Source: Pseudomonas sp. NFR16
GTDB taxonomy: Bacteria > Pseudomonadota > Gammaproteobacteria > Pseudomonadales > Pseudomonadaceae
Direction: 5' to 3'
DNA length: 64,000 nucleotides
Assembly: GCF_900108875.1 (NCBI RefSeq)
Contig: NZ_FNYJ01000005.1
Span: forward strand, 310,001 to 374,000
The position numbers were made by a program, and so were the translations under genes. The notes beneath the pieces are model-generated. The model had not been told where the DNA came from, searched no databases, and saw only the letters and a list, made by a program, of their open reading frames with translations. The stretch's first letter is position 1; the number at the start of each line of letters is the position of its first letter. Positions 61,537-64,000 of the stretch are shown here, in pieces.

Positions 61537-63480
61537 TTACGAGGGATTGTGAAATTTTCCGATGGGCTCATGGAAACGCAACAAACGGCCGGCATTGCCC
61601 AGAACGAGCAGCGTGCTGAGGTTATGCAGCACAGCCGCAATCATGGCGCCGGCAGCACCCAGAACGCCGAATGCAGCCAAGGCGACGATGGCGAGCGTCC
61701 AGCCCAGGCCGATGATGACGTTGACCTGCAGCGTCTGCCGACACTGACGGCTCAGGCGGACGCACGTACCGAGGCGACGCAGGTCGCTGCCGATCAGCAC
61801 GATATCGGCGGACGCCAGCGCGATATCGGCACCGCCTGCGCCCATGGCCACGCCAACGACCCCGGCCTTCAAGGCGAGGGAGTCGTTAATGCCGTCACCG
61901 ACCACCATCGGCCGAAAACCGCTTTTGATCTCACCCATGACGCGGTTGAGTTTGTCTTCAGGCAGCGCCTGAGCATGGATATCACCGATACCGACCTCGC
62001 GGCCGAGGCTGTCGGCGACGCTCTGGCGGTCGCCGGTCAGCAGCAATTGACGTCCCATGCCCAGCTCACGCAGCTCGCTCAAGGCCTGACGAGCTTCGGG
62101 CTTGAGGCTGTCAGCCAACAGCAACCACGCCTGGAACACGCCGTTGACCGCAAGGCCTGCAATCGGACCGTCGTGGCTGGGCACTGGCGAGGTGACGATA
62201 CCCAACTGTGCGAACAGCTCGGGCCGCCCCAGCGCCGCCTCGCCACGCGGGGTCCGCGCTACGACACCCAGCCCCTGCCGCTCGCGAATGTCTTCAAGCG
62301 CCAGTAACCGATCCTTCTCGACCAACCCGGCAAGCGCCCGGCTGACGGGATGGCTGCTTGCCGATCCGAGGCTCGCTGCCAGCGCGGTCAGATCGTCATC
62401 GGCGCCCTCCTCGGCCTGAACCGATTGCAGGCGCAAGCTGCCGTAGGTCAGCGTGCCGGTCTTGTCGACCACCAATGACGTGAGGTCGGCCAGTTCTTCG
62501 AGAAACGCCGAGCTGCGTATCAGAATGCCGTGTCGCGCGGCCACTGCAATGCCGGCAATCGCCGTGGCGGGCGCCGACAGCACCAGCGCGCACGGGCACG
62601 CCGCCACCAGCACCGCCAGCATCGCTTGCGCATTATTGGTGATGAACCAGGTGACAGCCGCGATGAGCAAAACCAACACCATGTAACTGCCTGCATAGCG
62701 CTCCAGCAGCCGGGTGATCGGTGGCTTCGAGCGCTCGGCGCTCTGCATCAGCGCAATGACCTTGCCCAGCGTGGACTCATTGCCGATGCGCGTCACTTCG
62801 ATCCGCAGCAGACCATCGAGGTTGATCGCTCCGCCGAACACCTCGATCCCCGCGCGCGCCTCCAGCGGCACCGACTCGCCAGTGATAGGCGCAGTGTCGA
62901 GGCTCGCCTGACCGGAGATCACCAGGCCGTCGGCGGGCACACGATCACCGGCTCGCACCTCCACCCGATCACCTGCCACCAGCGATCCGTTGTCGACCTC
63001 ACGAATCGAGCCATCGGCCGCAATCAGACGCGCGTGACTGCGGGTCAGTTTTCCCAACGCCTGGATCGCTTCCTGTGAACCAATCACGCTGCGCTCTTCG
63101 AGGACGTGGCCGAAAATCATGATGATCGGCAGCAGTGCCGCGGTCATCAGATCGCCAGTCGCCCAGGCGCCAAGCATGGCCAGAGCAATCAGTTGATCAG
63201 TAATGCCATGCAGACTCGGATAACGCAGGCTATGCCAGCCGGCGCTGACGACGGGAATGGCGACGAGCAGCGATGCGGCGCCAAGCAGCAGCTGGCTGAC
63301 GCCCACTTGCTCAGGCGCGAAAAAGCGCCACACCAGCCCCAGCGCAAGCAAACCGAGCGCCAGCATCGCGAGGGTCAACTGGCGAGCGGCGCTGCGCTGT
63401 TCGCTGCGCGTGAGCATGCTTGCCTGAGCAGGCGCATCGTCGTGGGTATGGTCGTGTGTGTGAACGGCTTCGCCACTCAT
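61537..63480 (-). CDS. P1B-type heavy-metal-transporting ATPase
   Basis: A 647-aa inner-membrane ATPase exporting transition metals. A His/Asp-rich N-terminus (HTHDHTHDD) replaces the usual HMA domain and may bind metal. Landmarks are the actuator loop ITGESVP near residue 200, the membrane metal site ACPCALVLSAPATAIAG near 295, phosphorylation site VDKTGTLTYG near 340, the SSHPVSRAL motif and VGDGINDSLALKAG near 560. The end membrane helices (HNLSTLLVLGNAG) do not match the standard zinc or copper subgroup well, so the metal is uncertain. It overlaps the upstream SPFH gene by ATGA. Confidence 0.9.
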   Translation of the reverse strand: MSGEAVHTHDHTHDDAPAQASMLTRSEQRSAARQLTLAMLALGLLALGLVWRFFAPEQVGVSQLLLGAASLLVAIPVVSAGWHSLRYPSLHGITDQLIALAMLGAWATGDLMTAALLPIIMIFGHVLEERSVIGSQEAIQALGKLTRSHARLIAADGSIREVDNGSLVAGDRVEVRAGDRVPADGLVISGQASLDTAPITGESVPLEARAGIEVFGGAINLDGLLRIEVTRIGNESTLGKVIALMQSAERSKPPITRLLERYAGSYMVLVLLIAAVTWFITNNAQAMLAVLVAACPCALVLSAPATAIAGIAVAARHGILIRSSAFLEELADLTSLVVDKTGTLTYGSLRLQSVQAEEGADDDLTALAASLGSASSHPVSRALAGLVEKDRLLALEDIRERQGLGVVARTPRGEAALGRPELFAQLGIVTSPVPSHDGPIAGLAVNGVFQAWLLLADSLKPEARQALSELRELGMGRQLLLTGDRQSVADSLGREVGIGDIHAQALPEDKLNRVMGEIKSGFRPMVVGDGINDSLALKAGVVGVAMGAGGADIALASADIVLIGSDLRRLGTCVRLSRQCRQTLQVNVIIGLGWTLAIVALAAFGVLGAAGAMIAAVLHNLSTLLVLGNAGRLLRFHEPIGKFHNPS

Positions 63481-64000
63481 TTGTCAGCTCCCTGAATGAT
63501 CAGGCGTGAATCGTCATGGGGATCGACTGTGGTCACCGAACCTGCCTGCCTGAGAATGCCCGGAACACGCTCGCGATAAATGCGCAGCAGCAGGCCTGGA
63601 TCGCTCTTGTTCTGGATCGATTGCGCCAGCCCGGTGACCGTCGCGGTGTCGGTCTGGGCTTTGGCCAGTCGCTCCGATGCCTGTGCATGCGCCACTTGCA
63701 ACGTGCGGTCAGCCTGCTGGTTCGCCGTCTGCTTGAGCTTTTCGGCGTCGGTGCGAGCGTTCGCGACCGCCTGATCGGCTTGCTGGCTGGCGGTCAGGAC
63801 TGCATTGAACGCATTGACGGCAGCGGCAGGCAGGCTGGATTGCACGTCCACCCGCACGATCTCCACGCCCAGCCCTGCGCCGGTTTGAGTCAGGTCGCTC
63901 AGACGCGCGTTGATGCCCTGAACGAGATCGCCGCGCAGACGCTCACGGCGTTCGGCGGACTGACTGTCGGAGCCCACCAGCTCGGGCCGCGCGACCAGGA
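63477..64000 (-). CDS. HflK-like SPFH/band 7 protein, 5' part missing
   Basis: The C-terminal 174 codons of a protein that continues beyond 64000. The visible part has LRGDLVQGINARLSDLTQTGAGLGVEIVRVDVQ (in part), typical of HflK/HflC-type SPFH domains, then a long Ala/Gln/Glu helical stretch (about 55-125) and an end RESVPGILRQAG-like RERVPGILRQAG. HflK/C complexes surround the FtsH protease, but a copy beside a metal ATPase suggests a paralogue serving the pump. The stop overlaps the ATPase start (ATGA), so translation is coupled. No start is in the window. Confidence 0.82.
   Translation of the reverse strand, partial: LVARPELVGSDSQSAERRERLRGDLVQGINARLSDLTQTGAGLGVEIVRVDVQSSLPAAAVNAFNAVLTASQQADQAVANARTDAEKLKQTANQQADRTLQVAHAQASERLAKAQTDTATVTGLAQSIQNKSDPGLLLRIYRERVPGILRQAGSVTTVDPHDDSRLIIQGADK

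Overview
The window is a contiguous piece of chromosome from a gamma-proteobacterium of the genus Pseudomonas, most likely of the fluorescens/syringae side of the genus. Reasons: the gene order rubredoxin reductase-rubredoxin, ubiC-ubiA, phoB-phoR, CNNM/CorC protein, M23 peptidase, response regulator, phoU-pstBACS, then purK-purE, aspA, pycB-pycA-pycR, RpiR regulator, GGDEF/EAL protein, uvrD and a Zur-type zinc cluster follows what I recall of the origin-proximal PA5349-PA5540 stretch of P. aeruginosa, with several blocks missing or replaced. Composition looks evenly GC-rich, typical pseudomonad REP elements sit in the gaps, and there is an exact copy of the Pseudomonas parS centromere site. 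I see no rRNA, tRNA, IS element, prophage or CRISPR array. Nearly all of the DNA is ordinary core chromosome with dense genes.

Layout. 1-1092: rubredoxin reductase (cut by the window edge) and rubredoxin. 1093-1517: REP elements. 1518-2983: first two ubiquinone steps (ubiC, ubiA). 3015-16360: the phosphate regulon. PhoB/PhoR sit on the + strand and pstS-pstC-pstA-pstB-phoU on the - strand, with a CNNM/CorC protein, a periplasmic M23 peptidase and a response regulator between. Pho boxes are visible before phoB, pstS and, unexpectedly, pstC. 16417-20444: MHS-type transporter, thioesterase, hexose-6-phosphate epimerase-like protein and two small envelope proteins. 20656-22237: purE-purK behind a promoter and a hairpin-T leader. 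22449-27865: LysR (HypT-like), aspartase, AGCS amino-acid symporter and asparaginase, which together can take asparagine through aspartate to fumarate. 28042-32532: bestrophin-like channel, an unusual transketolase and a YeeE-type sulfur transporter. 32674-36822: MocR regulator with a repeat-built linker, PaiB-like protein, two GNAT acetyltransferases and an orphan protein. 36936-41317: two-subunit pyruvate carboxylase with its divergent LysR regulator. 41271-48486: small conserved protein, RpiR regulator, GGDEF/EAL protein, uvrD, a 41-bp REP array and a Tim44-like membrane protein. 48617-53158: SMI1/KNR4 protein, cation/proton antiporter, acyl-CoA thioesterase, pdxY and a DUF3301-like protein. 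53179-57572: two COG0523 metallochaperone GTPases, two unknown secreted Cys proteins and an AMIN/amidase_3 protein; two Zur-like boxes suggest a zinc-starvation module. 57740: parS. 57813-61254: DUF3617 protein, cardiolipin synthase and cyclopropane fatty acid synthase. 61537-64000: P1B-type metal ATPase translationally coupled to an SPFH (HflK-like) gene that runs off the window.

The most notable signals are the exact parS palindrome at 57740-57755, the paired Zur-like boxes at 55845 and 57625 framing unknown secreted proteins, the 12-bp repeat of DnaA-box-like nonamers inside the MocR gene (33871-33930), the extra Pho box at the pstC start behind a terminator, and the hairpin-T leader in front of purE.
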